Positions 36,559 to 46,766 of a stretch of 64,000 nt of DNA are shown one piece after another. The number at the start of each line of letters is the position of its first letter. Position 1 is the first letter of the stretch. A program made the translations under genes and the position numbers. Source of the stretch: Oryza sativa Japonica Group (taxonomy: Eukaryota > Streptophyta > Magnoliopsida > Poales > Poaceae). The DNA is taken from contig NC_089038.1 in assembly GCF_034140825.1 (NCBI RefSeq), positions 25,883,501 through 25,947,500 on the forward strand, given 5' to 3'. The notes under the pieces are model-generated. The model was given only the letters and a program-made list of their open reading frames with translations, did not search any database and was not told the DNA's origin.

Positions 36559-36949
36559 TTAGTTGAGGAGTATTTAGTTTGCCTGTTTTTATAGTTTGCT
36601 AGGGATAAAACATATCTCTTGTCAGAGTCATGGGTACGGGGTGCCCTGTGCAAGTAGGCAGAATTTCCGTCCCTTCCATAGAAATCAATGAGCGGAGTGC
36701 TCCACGCTCGTTGATTCTCCAAGTGCTAAGTTGTAACACATTCTCATTTAACGTGATACAATATAGTAGATCTTTGTGTTCATCTGTGAGATTAGAGCGA
36801 TCATAGCTCTTTATCGGGTCAACTCCCCAGTACCGAATCCCCGGTTCATCACGAAACAATCTGCATACAACAAATGGTCGACACCTCTCATTCCAAAACG
36901 TTGTGACCACGGAATATATCGCTAATTTTGAGCGCTCAAGAGTTCAGCA

Positions 36950-37200
36950 GATCCACCAAGAACAACTCTAGTTTGTCCCAGTTACAACTCAGGATTCTTT
37001 TTTTCTTCTTGTTTTGAAACGGAATCAGGCATGGCTCACGTACATGTAAAAAAGAATCAGGCTCGAATCGGCAACAGCTTGTATACAAAAATATATCCAC
37101 TCATCACCTATTCACCTGGCATCGATCGATCTCGCACCATGGGCTCCCCGCGCGACGATGGACGCCGAGCAGGCAGAACAGCGCGCCGAAGATAGAACTG
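36950..37200 (+). repeat. Partial upstream duplicate of the promoter and start of the 37533 gene
   Basis: AACAACTCTAGTTTGTCCCAG matches AACTCTAGTTTATCTCCG downstream. GGCATGGCTCACGTACATGT matches AACATAGCCCACGTACGTGT. ACCATGGGCTCCCCGCGCGA at 37137 matches the true start at 37531. The copy's ATG (37139) opens 18 codons (MGSPRDDGRRAGRTARRR) before a stop. ATG-to-ATG distance is 394 bp. Confidence 0.75.
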
Positions 37201-37376
37201 CCTTTTGTTAGTTTGGTGCATGAAATCCAGAGCAGCTAACAAGCTTCTCAGGGTCTACCTCGTCCTCCAACTAAACAAACCCTAAGAATCCAGGCCCACC
37301 AAGACCAACTCTAGTTTATCTCCGTTACAACTTTCTCTCCCCCTTCCTTTGGAAGGGGCTATAGCTGGGTGTTGCG

Positions 37377-37384
37377 TATATAAG
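37377..37384 (+). promoter_or_regulatory. TATA box of the small membrane protein gene
   Basis: GTATATAAGC lies about 150 bp upstream of the ATG at 37533 and predicts a leader of about 125 nt. Confidence 0.5.
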
Positions 37385-37532
37385 CTAACATAGCCCACGT
37401 ACGTGTCGAAAAATCAGGTACGGATAACGGATTAGGCAACAAAGCCTCTCAAAAACCCTCCTCATCTACCATAATCAATCTGACGTTCGATCGGGTCATC
37501 AAGACCAGGCTTTCGATCTCTCTCCCGCCGCC

Positions 37533-38147
37533 ATGGGCTCTCGATCACCGCGCGACGACGGACGCCGCGAGGTGGCGAGGGCCGCGGGAGTAGCAGCCGC
37601 TCTCATCGCCGCCTCGCTGTTCTGCCTCTTCATCGCTTTGGTCCTCCAGTCGACGTCGACGTCCGGCGGTGGCGGTGACGGCGGTGGTGTCCGGGAAGAA
37701 TGCGGCCGCGCCGCGTACTCGGCGGCCGTCACCGTGCTCAGCGGGCTGCACCCCTCGAACGACCTGCTGCATATCGGGACGCTCTTCCCGGTGTTCAACC
37801 TCACCGTCCACGTCGAGGTGCCCCCCGGCGGGAAGGCCGGCGGCGTGTGCCTCGGCGGGCACTCGGTGGCGGCCGTCGTGTCGTACGGCGGCGCGTTCCT
37901 CGGCGAGGGCTCGGTGGGGCGCGTCTGCGTGGAGCCGCAGCAGCAGGAGGGCGACGTCGCGGCGACGGCGTGGGGCAGGGACGTGTGGATGCCGTGGGTC
38001 CTGAGGAGGCGGCTGGCCCAGGAGATGAAGCGAGGCGAGGCGGAGCTGGAGGTCGCCGTGCCGATGCGTGGGGGCGATGTGCTTGTTTGCAAGGCCAAGA
38101 TCGGGGGTGACCTGTCGCCGTGCACGTTGGAGGAGGCGTCAAATTAG
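37533..38147 (+). CDS. Small single-pass membrane protein (204 aa), possibly LEA2/NHL-like
   Basis: One exon of 204 codons with an ATG in strong context (GCCATGGGC). A basic N-terminus (RDDGRREVARA) is followed by one membrane segment at about residues 18-42 (AALIAASLFCLFIALVLQ), then a Gly-rich linker. The globular part runs from about residue 60 (LFPVFNLTVHVEVPPGG, VAAVVSYGGAFLG, MRGGDVLVCKAKIGG). A short cytosolic N-terminus, one membrane pass and a beta-rich extracytosolic domain is the plan of plant NDR1/HIN1-like and LEA2 proteins. The usual NPN motif is not visible, so this assignment is weak. The gene has a broken 5' duplicate upstream at 36950-37200. Confidence 0.6.
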   Translation: MGSRSPRDDGRREVARAAGVAAALIAASLFCLFIALVLQSTSTSGGGGDGGGVREECGRAAYSAAVTVLSGLHPSNDLLHIGTLFPVFNLTVHVEVPPGGKAGGVCLGGHSVAAVVSYGGAFLGEGSVGRVCVEPQQQEGDVAATAWGRDVWMPWVLRRRLAQEMKRGEAELEVAVPMRGGDVLVCKAKIGGDLSPCTLEEASN

Positions 38148-38800
38148 TTTCTCCGGTGTTCTTTTTTGGTTGTTTTTTTTTTGGGAGGTGTCAGGAGTTA
38201 CTCCAGCCTCCAGGTTATTGATATTTGGGCAAAATTAGATCCCTTAGCATTTATTTGAGAGTAAAATGCACCAGCGGTACTTAAACTTGTCATGAGATTT
38301 CACTTAGGTCCACAAACTTGTAAAACGCACATCGAAATCCCTAAACTTGATTTATTGTATCATCCCGGTCCAAAGCCTCGTTTGACCGTGATGGTGCCTA
38401 CGTGGCACGCCCCGTAGACGATGACATGTACTTTTTATTTTTTTTCTCCCTTCTCTATTTTTTTCCACTTTGCTTCCCTCCTCTCCCATCTGCCGCTGAG
38501 GGCCAGCGCCCACCTGTCAGGGCCTTCTTCCACCTCTCCACCGCACGTGCACGCTCTCTGTCTCGCGAGTGGTGCACACACAATGACGTCGACGTCGTCT
38601 CATGGTTGTGTTCTCGGAGTTTTGCCGTCTATTGACGCGACGCCGACCATTGCAGCGGCGACGACGGCGATGACGGAGGTGGCCGCCAGGTCGTCGTCGT
38701 CATTGTCATTGTCGATCTCGACTCGTCTTGCTTCGGGTTATTTCGCGGACACCGATGGCGTCGGCCGTGCGGCTTCCTCGCCGGACAAAGGCGATGTCGA

Positions 38801-39624
38801 GAAGCCGCTGCAGGAAGAGGAGTGATCGGACGACGGTGAGTTCATCGAGCTGGAATCCTTTTGATTATAGAGAGAGATGCGTTCTGTTTTGTTTTTTTGG
38901 AGGAGATCATCAGCAGAAAAAAGGAGCGAACCCGAGGATCCCTCGTGCCGAAACAGAATCAGCATGAACCCTAATGATCGTCCATTATATGACCCACCTG
39001 ATGCTAAACTACATTGTCGTCAACAATTAATTGGCGGCCATTATTTCATCATACTGCCTCTAATTGTCACCGCCCTAAACCCCAAAAAGAAAAAAAAAGA
39101 GAAGAAAACATATGCTTCCAATGGATTCTAGAAAAAAGAGAACAAAAATCTCGTAGTGGACTAACCGTGCATATGCATGGATCTTGCATACAGATGCCGG
39201 TGGAATTAACGGGTGGATCATGGCTGGCCGACCTCGTTCTCGCGTGACATCTCCTCGAGCGACTTGCCCTTGGGCTCAGGCACCAGGAAGGTGAGGAGGA
39301 AGCCGAGCAAGCTGCAGCCGGCGAGTGTGAACAGCGAGTTGCGGACGCCGATGCTTGGCGGGTAGCCGTGCGCCGCCGCCTTGGCCGGGTCAGGGCTCTG
39401 CGCCAGGTACAGGAACCCGAACGACCCGATGATCGCGCCCACCTTCCCCGACGCCGCCGATATCCCGTGGCTCGTCGCATGCAGCCTCGCCGGGTATATC
39501 TCCGCCGGCACGATGAACGTCGCGAGCTTCGCACCACGTCGTCGTTGTCGTTGTCATCATCGAGGTTGAGAAGCCGCTGCAGGAAGAGGAGTGGTCGGAC
39601 GACGGTGAGTTCATCGAGCTGGAA
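38801..39624 (+). repeat. Two copies of a captured 55-bp segment within the Pack-MULE
   Basis: Copies at 38801-38855 and 39570-39624 start GAAGCCGCTGCAGGAAGAGG and differ at one base. One frame reads EKPLQEEEWSDDGEFIELE in the second copy; the first has a stop in that frame. The source gene is unknown. Confidence 0.8.
39218..39533 (-). pseudogene. Captured C-terminal fragment of a PHT1-family inorganic phosphate transporter
   Basis: About 104 codons on the minus strand read [20 protein letters not shown], then [40 protein letters not shown] and [18 protein letters not shown], ending at a stop. This matches the last two membrane segments and the conserved C-terminal PESKGKSLEE(M/L)S motif of plant H+/phosphate symporters of about 520-540 aa. 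About four fifths of the protein is missing and there is no start codon of its own. It lies inside the Pack-MULE at 38259-40016, so it is a transduplicated fragment. The frame is intact, so capture may be fairly recent. Antisense RNA from the element could overlap PHT1 mRNA, which is speculation. Confidence 0.88.
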
Positions 39625-40025
39625 GGAGGGTTAGGCATCGTCGCCGCGACGAGGAAGACGACAGCGGGGTGTCTGGCGTGGAGCTGGAGAGGAGGTCGCA
39701 CGAGGTCACAGGAAGCGGGTTGCAGAGCTGCGGCGAGCGGAGCAGAGGCTGATGGAGAAGGAGATGGAGGTGCGGCTGTGGAGCTCGCGGTGCAGCGGCC
39801 GCCGGAGAAAAAAAATGAAGAAGGGAGAAAAAAAATATAAAAATTCCACGTCATCGTCTATGTGGCGTGTCACGTAGGCAAGACCACGGTCAAACGAGAC
39901 TTTGGACCAGAATGATACAATAAACCAAGTTTAGGGATCCCAATGTGCGTTTTACAAGTTTGTGGACCTAAGTGAAACCTCACGACAAGTTTAAGGACCG
40001 CTGATGTATTTTATTCTTTATTTGA

Positions 40026-41636
40026 TATAGGAAACATGGCATAAACATTGGTGCTCACACATGCGTACACTCATCTCTATGCTCGCACATACATAGGTAC
40101 ACATTATTTTTATGAGTAGGCTTGACAATTTCTAGTTTTATTCACTTTAATAGCATCCAACCTTCTTTTGTTTTTGCGCTTCCATCTCGATTGTCTTCTT
40201 ATTTGACCGATGTTGACTTAGCTGGAAAGTTTTTGTTTTTAGCTTTATAGCATCAAAATTAAGTTTTTAAATTGCTTTAGTAGCATATAACTTTTTCTCT
40301 TATATTTAGTCAAAATTTTAAAACCCCAATCATCAATAATTTCTTATAAATCAATAAAAAGCCAAGGACTAGTGAGATCAGAATGAAAATTGGAGAAGCT
40401 TCCGACGTGATCAACCCCCGCACTAGGGAGAGCGTCTTCACTTGTGCACAAGCGCATAGGCCCATATTTATTGGCCGCAAAGAAGCCTTCTATTGCAGTT
40501 CCCATCTACCCGTCAGTATCACCTCCTCAGTCCTCACGAACACAAATTAGATCTACCTGCCAGTATCACCTCCTCAGTCCTCACGAACACAAATTAGCTC
40601 CGGCTCGTTAGGCCGTGACCGTTCCGCCAGTATCACCTCCTCAGTCCTCACGAACACAGATTAGCTCCAGTTCGTCAGGCCACGACCGTGCCGCAGCTTT
40701 CTCATGACTGCTACACCCCGCCGCCGAGTAAGGACTAGTGAGGGCCGAGCCATCGCCCAACCAGCCCTTGTTCAACTCCACCTCAAGGGATTTCTTTGGG
40801 TGAAAACACTAGATTCGTTTGGATTGGGCGATGTCACCGTTGTATCCTTTCTTGAAGACTTCGTTTTAAGAGTAGGTTGAATTATTTCTTAGGTTAGTAC
40901 GTCAATGCTGAGGTTTTTATCGGATTTTCATAAATTAACCGTGTTATTGTAAGATTTTTTGATACAATTTTTCTTATAAACTATAGCGATTTAACAGGAG
41001 CTAGCGCCTGCCCGTTCCCTCAAAAAGAAAAATCACCCCACCACCAGCCGCCGAACGGCCGGAGAGTTCCCGTCGTGAGAACATCGCCGCGATTAGGCGC
41101 GTTGGCTGATCGGTGGAGAGATTTTTCACCGTTCTCTACCATGCAAGAAAGAAAAAAAAATATGCCGTGATCGGTGGCATACCAAACTAATCCGATGATC
41201 AACTGATTATGTTTAGGCTAAGCTGTTAGATCCTGAGCTTTTGTACATAACCTATGATCAGATGAAAAAATAAAAACAGTTTTCAGTAACACAGTTGGGA
41301 GACCAAACTATCCACATTTTCATCCTCTTTATCCCCAAATCTTATTAGTTCTTCACACCACCAAATGAGCACGTACACCCATCAGAATGTATTCAGTACT
41401 CGTTGCCAACCCTCGGTATAACTTAACCCACTGCGGCTCAAAGCCTCAAATCAAATAATTAAGCAAGAAGAATCGGCAGGTACTATGTACCAACAATCAA
41501 GCTAACAACTACGAGAGCTAATTAACACGATGAATGCTTCAGAGTGCTTCACCGTGGTCTCCTCGCCGGAGCTTTTGGAAATTGCCAAGATCAGCCGGCG
41601 GTGAGCTACCTCGCCGTCACCGGGGGGCTTGCCCGA
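40026..41636. other. Intergenic region with tandem repeat
   Basis: AT-rich sequence follows the Pack-MULE. A three-copy tandem repeat lies at 40505-40690. The minus-strand 3' UTR of the RING-VWA gene lies upstream of 41636. No gene is seen. Confidence 0.5.
40505..40690 (+). repeat. Three-copy tandem repeat, units of about 49-64 bp
   Basis: The segment starting CAGTATCACCTCCTCAGTCC and continuing TCACGAACACA(A/G)ATTAG occurs three times. The second and third copies share an added segment around TCGT(T/C)AGGCC. Confidence 0.85.
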
Positions 41637-44600
41637 TCACCGGGGCCGTGGCCTTTGCCGGCCCTGAGGCGAAGGGAGATGGTTCTGGGAGTGCTGTAGC
41701 ATCTCAACCATGGATGGCGTCTGGTAGGAGTAGATGACGGTGCTGCTGTCCGTCGAGTCACCTCGTGCTGTTGCCCTCTGCCACGAGTGTGAGCTCAGCC
41801 CGGACAGCATGTAAGCCCTCCCTGAAGACTCGTAGAGCTGGCGATTTGCCATCCTCTCCTGCATCTCTCGCAGCTCCGCGTCGAGGGACAGCGACAGACG
41901 GTCACCGCTCCGGCTTGCGAATGACTGTGACAGTGTCCTCCGGCAATCCTCAAGAATGGCCACGGCCTCAGAGAGAGCACCCTTCTCGGCAGCAGCCCTT
42001 GCACACTCTATGGATTCAGCAGCTTGTATGCGGTTCCTCTCGCGGTCAACCTCAATGGACACATGCTCAGATATGTTGGATGTTGTCGGCCGGTTGATCT
42101 TCACCTCGTCACCTTGAATCTTGATTGTCTCACCTGTCACCGGATCTCTGTAGGCACAAGAAACCTTCAGTGCTGAGGTCTGATGACGAGATTGTGGGAT
42201 GTTCACGGACAGTAAGATGTCTCTCTCCTCATCAGCATACAGGTGACCAATGTCGACGGAACCGTTTCGTCCATCTCTTGCCACCTTACTTGGGTAGCTA
42301 CCAGATTTGATGGAAGAAAGTTGAACACCAGGATGAACACATTCCATGCTAACTCGCATCTCTTGGATGACAATGCTAAGAAGCCCACCAATGCATTGAG
42401 CAAATGCATCTTGCATTACACCTTCATCCTCGATAAAGGAAAAGGTGCCACCAGAAGCTTGAGCAATTGAGTGCAAGGAATCCGAGTCATGGTCTGCTCC
42501 AAATCCGAAGGCATGAAGAGGCACCGTATGGCGAGCATCATTTATAATGGAAGATGGGACAAGTGACTTGTAATCTGGTGAAGCCCCCTGAACACTTGAG
42601 GAAATGTTGTATGTATCTTGGCCGTCCGACAGAAGAATGATGCTGCACACTGAATTCTTGTAACTGCGGTCTTCAATCACCTTCATAGCTTTCTTCAGTG
42701 CATCAGCAATGTTTGTACCGCCGCTAGCACCAAGTGAGTTAATTGCCTGCAATGCCTGCTGCCTGCCATGATGTGATATTCGCTGAAGGTGGAACAGTCT
42801 TCTGGCACTAGATGAGAAAGCAATAACAGAAAGACGATCGCTTGGTCCAAGGTGCTGAACAACAAAACCCATTGCTCGCTTTAGGAGCGCTAGTTTGGTG
42901 CCTGCCATGCTGCCACTAACATCAAGCACAGTAACGAGATCAACCGGAGCACGGTTTCTTGAAGATCCAGCTGAGCTTTCATTCGCCAATTTACCTGTGC
43001 CCTGGTCTGGGTTAGCACTAGGAGCCTTCAGATGGATCAGAATAGCAAAATCATCTTTAGATGAGGACTGCGGTATGGTTGAGAATTCTGGATATGTGTT
43101 TATCTCTGCAGTCTTAGTAGATCGAACATTAAGATTGTCAAAAACTTCTGGCTGCTGCAAAGGTTCATCATCATTGAAGTCTGCTGGCTCAGAAGTATGT
43201 GGGCGACGAACTCGCTGATGATGGTTTGGAACTTGGTGGAGAAGAGCCATATTGGCATCTTGTTGGGTCAATCGAGCTCGGCTAACTCCAATTCTTCCAT
43301 GCGGAATGTTAGAAGATAGCGATCGATTGAAGGGTATCTCTTTCCACTTTGCCCGACAAATTGGGCAGAAATAATTCCCATGTTTCACATTAGATGAGAT
43401 GCAGTGAAAATGGAACATATGAGAACATTCAGCTGTGAATAGGGCTTGACCATTCCCATGCCGCATGGAGTCAAAGCATATTGCACATTTCCTCTGTTGA
43501 AATACCCAAAAAAAAAGGTCAATACAGTTGTATTTATATAAAAAATAATTCAGAAACAAAAAAACTTCATCAATATTTCGTTTCTATGTTCATGAAGACA
43601 GATACAAAGTTATAGCCCCTACCACACGAAATTTTCTACTTCCTCCGTTTCACAATGTAAGTCATTCTAGCATTTCCCACATTCATATTGATGTTAATGA
43701 ATATATGTCTAGATTCATTAACATCAATATGAATGTGGGAAATGCTAGAATGACTTACATTGTGAAACAAAGGGAGTAGAAAATAAATATGAACCTACAA
43801 ATATGAATGGTTGAATTCTTTTCCTTAAAATGAATGGTATGTATTCATCCCGTTGCCGTAAAAATCTCAAATATGACATTGTAATACAACGCATAGAAGA
43901 CAAACTATAAAAAATTCCAAACACAGGGTAACCATAAAAAATGTAGCCAATGTAGCTGTCTTTGCCAACATCACTAAAATAACAAGTGAACTATCTCATA
44001 GGTTTGCCTAGGGATGGAGCTTCTTGAGGACTGAGGCCCTCTTTGTTTAGGCTTAGGCTTATTGGCTTAGGCTTTTAAGTCAACTTATTGGCTTATATGA
44101 TTTATAAGCTGGTGGAATTAATGTCCTAAGTTTAGTGGTGGAGTCATACATATACCTCACATAAGCCAAAAAAGTTTCTCCAACCTAGCTTTTGGCTTAG
44201 GGCAAAGCCCGATCAGTATTCTTGGTCAAAAAAAATACTGTTAGAGTGGCTTATGGCTTAAAAAAAGCCAATTGAAAAGGCTGCTTGTTTGTTTAGATTT
44301 AGAATTTTCGGCTTATAAGTTGGCTTATAAGCCTAAACAAAGAGGGCCTGAGTGACTCGTGGCGCCTCCTCTAGAGAAATGATTCGTCAAGTGCTTATTT
44401 TCACCACTTTAAGTTCACAACAAACACTAAACTATCCTCTCCTTTCAAAGCTTAGGAAGGAATTTGGAACTTCACACTACCCTGTTGGGTTACCAAAACC
44501 CCAGATTAAGAAAAGTCTAAATTCCAATGTAAGCTAGCCTTTGACCGGGGATTAGCCGCCTATCACCAACCGCCAAGGCCGACAAATGAACAAAATAGCC

Positions 44601-46205
44601 ATCCACGTTTTCTGACATGCCAAAGAACTTTCTATGTATTACCACCAACATACTGTAAACATCAACCCACGGGTGCTATTTCAGTTCTTTTGCAAATTGT
44701 CAAAGGTATCTACTTAAACATGCAGAATAATCAGCAATTAAAATGATATACTTTAGAATAATATGGTATACTAAAAGAAAGGTAAATACTACTACCAAGA
44801 CACAGTCATAATCAAACTAGGATAACATACAAACTTGTAAGAGTGTGACACATGCATTGGAGGAAAACTACTTAAATTTATGTTGTATTGAAAAGCTTTT
44901 ATTTTGGGAAAAGTTCGTGAGGTACATCACCAGATAAATGTCAACTCAATGAGGTAATGCTTATGAGGCTAACTGTCCATTTGGCACCAATTAAAGATAG
45001 ATTGCCAAATCTAGCACGCTATTCTCATATAGTCAAGGCATATTCACCACAGAATAAGCAAAAATTTCACCAATTTGCATTAATTAATGATAGCTGTTGT
45101 CAAGTTGGAACGTTGGCAGTAAAGAAGGGAAGCTGGTGGTAGGAGGAAAGAGTAGGGATTTGCCACACGTGAGCACCACGGGCAGGTGATGAGCGACGAA
45201 ACAAACTTTTCCCTTTCCTTTTCAGGGGGCAGGCAAGTGGAATATATGAATAGTAGATGCAACAGGAAAGTAGTTTGAGTTAAGCGATTCACACAAATAG
45301 AAATGATACTGAACAGATTAAAGCTACACCATATCATCAAGATATATCAAGAGGCCTCAAACACACCAAAAAAGGGAAATTTGATTTTTTTTTCTCTGAT
45401 GATAGAAATATTTCCCTGATAATTAACTAAATTCAAAACCAACAGTAAACAAAAACCAGGCAAAAGTGCAAAACTATGATTTTTTTTCCTGCGATGATGA
45501 CAATCCTAATAAGCATAATGAAAATGACCAACTCGTTCTCTTCCAGAAAAACACTGAATTTTTCATCTGGAAAAAAAAAGGAAAACTACTGTAATTTGCA
45601 TAACTCCTAAAAAAAGGCCCGAACTGTCAAGTTTGCAACAATTAAATTACCATTTTCCCAGTAATGACATACTACAGAAGACCCGAATCATACCAAAACA
45701 ATCTTAAACAGATGAACCGAAGCCAAATTTCGTCCTGATAGACATCTAATCCTCCATAGCAGCCAGCCACGCGATGTGTAACTCGCTTTATACACACAAT
45801 TCAAATTGGAATGACTAAATGCAGAACTCGCCCACATCCCAAATTCACAATCCAACAACCGACCTAAACTAACCAAGTTTTTTTATATCAAAACTCAAAA
45901 CCGAATTCAGAAACGGTCACAGAAAAGGGGATCACCTTAGAGGAGGATCGGCTGCTCCCCGACTTGGACCTCCGCACCACGCCGGGGAGCGGCAGCGGCA
46001 CCGGAACGTCCGACGGCGCCGGCACCGACTCCGGCCCCACCGTCACCGCGGCCTCGCCCCGGCACCGCGCGCCGCTCGCCGCCGCCGGCAGCCGCCTCCG
46101 CCGCTCGCTCGAGCAGTCCTCCCTCTCCCCCTCCTCCGCCTCGGGCACGTGCACGCACAGGCCGAGCCCCAGCGCCCTCTTCGCCTTCCTCCACGCGTCC
46201 TCCAT
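41637..46205 (-). CDS. RING-type E3 ligase with von Willebrand factor A domain (WAV3-like)
   Basis: Two exons on the minus strand: 46205-45936 (90 codons, phase 0) and 43493-41637, giving 708 aa. The start is the ATG at 46205 (MEDAWRKAKRALGLGLCVHV), a typical family N-terminus. A C3HC4-type RING runs from about residue 93 to 140 (CAIC, CSHMFHFHC, CPIC). A VWA domain from about residue 273 has the MIDAS motif DVSGS and the later LLSDGQD. The C-terminal part has the conserved IEVDRERNRIQAAESIECAR helix. Family knowledge: Arabidopsis WAV3/WAVH proteins are E3 ligases in root gravitropism. The 2.4-kb intron separates the N-terminal exon from the RING and contains a Stowaway element and another MITE. 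Confidence 0.93.
43639..43776. mobile_element. Stowaway-type MITE in the RING-VWA gene intron
   Basis: A 138-bp near-perfect foldback: CTTCCTCCGTTTCACAATGT on the left and ACATTGTGAAACAAAGGGAG on the right. TA flanks both sides (43637-43638, 43777-43778). Same family as the element at 4538-4687. Confidence 0.88.
44034..44349. mobile_element. MITE with perfect 22-bp terminal inverted repeats in the same intron, family unassigned
   Basis: The ends AGGCCCTCTTTGTTTAGGCT and AGCCTAAACAAAGAGGGCCT are exact complements and extend to 22 bp. GGCTTA/TAAGCC subrepeats recur inside. CTGAG stands on both sides of the GCCCTC...GAGGGC core. Confidence 0.85.
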
Positions 46206-46412
46206 CGCCACCGCCGCGCGCCCCTTCTCCCCCTCCTCCCTGTGACGACTCTCCCCTTCCTCTTATACCCACCACCAGAAACGCGCGACGTACGCGGCGA
46301 AGCCCTACGACCCGCGCGCGAGGATGAGGGGGAGAGGAGGCGGCGCGGCGTTGGACGGGAGCGGTGGCCGTCGCGGCATTGGAGGTGGAGCGTTTGGCTG
46401 CGGCTTCTATCT

Positions 46413-46415
<3 letters not shown>

Positions 46416-46456
<41 letters not shown>
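46416..46456 (+). repeat. (TC)n microsatellite upstream of the RING-VWA gene
   Basis: About 20 TC units (GA on the gene's sense strand), about 210 bp upstream of its ATG. This is a common GAGA-type promoter or leader repeat in plants. Confidence 0.9.
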
Positions 46457-46459
<3 letters not shown>

Positions 46460-46766
46460 TTGACCTCGTGGGAGAGAAGAAGAAGGGGAAGGAAACGTAC
46501 AAGGAATCGCAACGGAAGAGAGGCGGGGGGTGTTTAAAAAGCGATGGGTTAACTCGCGAGTGATGGGTGGTGGTGGGGTGGGACCCGCGCGCGGAAGCGT
46601 TGACAGTGGAGTAGGAAATTAGTTTTTCTAGGGGGGCCACCTGTCAGTGGAGATGCACTTGAGAGTCTTATCTTAATTTGAATGTGCTGTCTTAAATACG
46701 AATATTTTAACTTTTTGAGAAAGAGAAACAAAGTCTCTCCCTTTCATACCTTTAGTTTTATAATGA

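Larger units (their letters stand above)
35705..37532. other. Intergenic region between the lung-7TM gene and the small membrane protein gene
   Basis: It holds a 3' UTR, a Tourist-type MITE, a 103-codon minus-strand frame at 36599-36910 (WNERCRPFVVCRLFRDEPGI) that I cannot assign, and a partial duplication of the next gene's 5' end. Confidence 0.5.
38259..40016. mobile_element. Pack-MULE: Mutator-like element with long terminal inverted repeats and captured gene fragments
   Basis: Target duplication TTTATTTGA (9 bp) lies at 38250-38258 and 40017-40025, exact on both sides. Terminal inverted repeats of about 175-210 bp (38259 to about 38465 and about 39805-40016) begin GAGTAAAATGCACCAGCGG on the left and, on the complement of the right, GAATAAAATACATCAGCGG; identity by eye is near 85-90%. 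There is no transposase. Inside lie an antisense fragment of a PHT1 phosphate transporter (39218-39533) and two direct copies of a 55-bp segment (38801-38855, 39570-39624; one mismatch). The 9-bp duplication, long inverted ends and host gene pieces define a Pack-MULE. Confidence 0.92.

Noticed and set aside
39368-39634. Plus-strand frames inside the Pack-MULE
   Set aside because: The minus strand of the same stretch encodes a clear phosphate-transporter segment; the plus frames are Arg-rich shadows.
46206-46211. Two extra codons at the start of the RING-VWA protein
   Set aside because: The codon at 46211 is GTG; the first ATG is at 46205.
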